Below are positions 63,599-64,000 of a stretch of 64,000 nt of DNA, piece by piece; positions within the stretch are counted from its first letter, which is position 1, and every line of letters starts with the position of its first letter. Both the position numbers and the translations under genes were made by a program. This DNA comes from Phallusia mammillata (Eukaryota; Chordata; Ascidiacea; Phlebobranchia; Ascidiidae), in NCBI GenBank assembly GCA_003260075.1, contig QLIY01000071.1, positions 72,483 through 136,482 on the forward strand, given 5' to 3'. The notes under the pieces are model-generated. The model was not told where the DNA came from. It searched no databases and was given only the letters and a program-made list of their open reading frames with translations.

Positions 63599-63798
63599 TA
63601 CAAAAAGTCCATTGACAGTAACCAGTAATGCTAACGGTTCGCTGATCTCATAAAATTTCGTAAGACCTTTCTATAGAACCCCCCCCCCCCCAAAAAGTCC
63701 ATTGACAGTAACCAGTAATGCTACCGGTTCGCTGATCTCTTAAAATTTCGTAAGACCTTTCTATAGAACCAGTGCGAACCGGCTGAATCCCACCACTG
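63524..63798 (+). mobile_element. hAT-type MITE, family A, left end lost in 75 Cs
   Basis: After Cs at 63524-63598 the element begins at its centre (TACAAAAAGTCCATTGACAG), runs to TTTCTATAGAACC, meets a second C-run (63679-63691), repeats the centre, and ends GCTGAATCCCACCACTG at 63798. This places it in the intron after the last visible TMEM120 exon. Confidence 0.8.
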
Positions 63799-64000
63799 GT
63801 AAAAGTCATAAGTTTTTGTCAAAACATTTACTGCTAAATGGAGTTTGAGTTTATTAGCACAAAAATAAACAGCTCAGCAACACAATTTAGCTAATTTTTT
63901 CTCTCTATCCCCTTCCTGTGGAAGTTTGTACTTCCTTTAAATTATCCGCTGTTTAAAAATACATTCAGTTGTTTTGTCGGGAAATTCAACTGTTTGTTTC
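63799..64000 (+). other. Intron of TMEM120, window end
   Basis: AT-rich; no further TMEM120 exon seen before the window ends. Confidence 0.4.

Noticed and set aside
1-64000. CRISPR arrays, bacterial operons, rRNA or tRNA genes
   Set aside because: No regularly spaced repeats, no bacterial gene features, and no rRNA or cloverleaf sequence recognised by eye; a tRNA could still be missed without a scan.

Overview
The window looks like nuclear DNA from an invertebrate chordate, most likely an ascidian tunicate. The genes are AT-rich and intron-bearing, their products resemble vertebrate orthologues, and one pair (ATG10-COQ9) has only 34 bases between stop and start with a splice-acceptor-like sequence in the gap, as in the trans-spliced operons known in Ciona. 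Near-identical sequence pairs differing by roughly 5% by eye suggest a highly heterozygous source. The species is inferred; no search was run.

Layout. 0-11.9 kb is gene-dense: the 3' end of an unrecognised gene (+), CCDC86 (-, last exon not found), ETFB (+), an intronless aldo-keto reductase (-) with a broken relative beside it, the ATG10-COQ9 pair (+), and AP-1 sigma (-). From 12.6 kb a coiled-coil gene begins (+). 13.7-26.3 kb is mostly non-coding, with transposon copies, GC-richer segments and several TGACGTCA octamers. 26.3-29 kb is HSCB (+); 30-36.8 kb is a kelch-like BTB-BACK protein (-); 36.8-40.3 kb is transposon-rich; 40.3-43.5 kb is SCAMP (+); 45.6-57.3 kb is a complete 16-exon mitochondrial IF-2 gene (-). 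The last stretch holds a small coiled-coil ORF (-), GLTP (+) and the 5' two thirds of TMEM120/TACAN (+), which runs off the end.

Four genes encode mitochondrial proteins (ETFB, COQ9, HSCB, MTIF2). ETFB feeds electrons towards ubiquinone and COQ9 helps make ubiquinone; ATG10, AP1S, SCAMP and GLTP serve autophagy, vesicle traffic and lipid transfer. Apart from the ATG10-COQ9 pair the neighbourhood looks incidental.

Two things dominate the non-coding DNA. First, at least 29 homopolymer runs, many about 10 bases long, sit where flanking sequence is duplicated. They are G-runs up to 37.5 kb and C-runs from 44.1 kb. I read them as assembly joins filled with a placeholder, with an orientation switch near a single N at 42473. 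They split or duplicate exons of ETFB, COQ9, AP1S and the kelch gene. Second, there is a rich set of short non-autonomous hAT-type transposons, many with readable 8-bp target-site duplications, including one family present at least 13 times (termini CAGTGGTGGGATTCA / TGAATCCCACCACTG) and one clean nested insertion.
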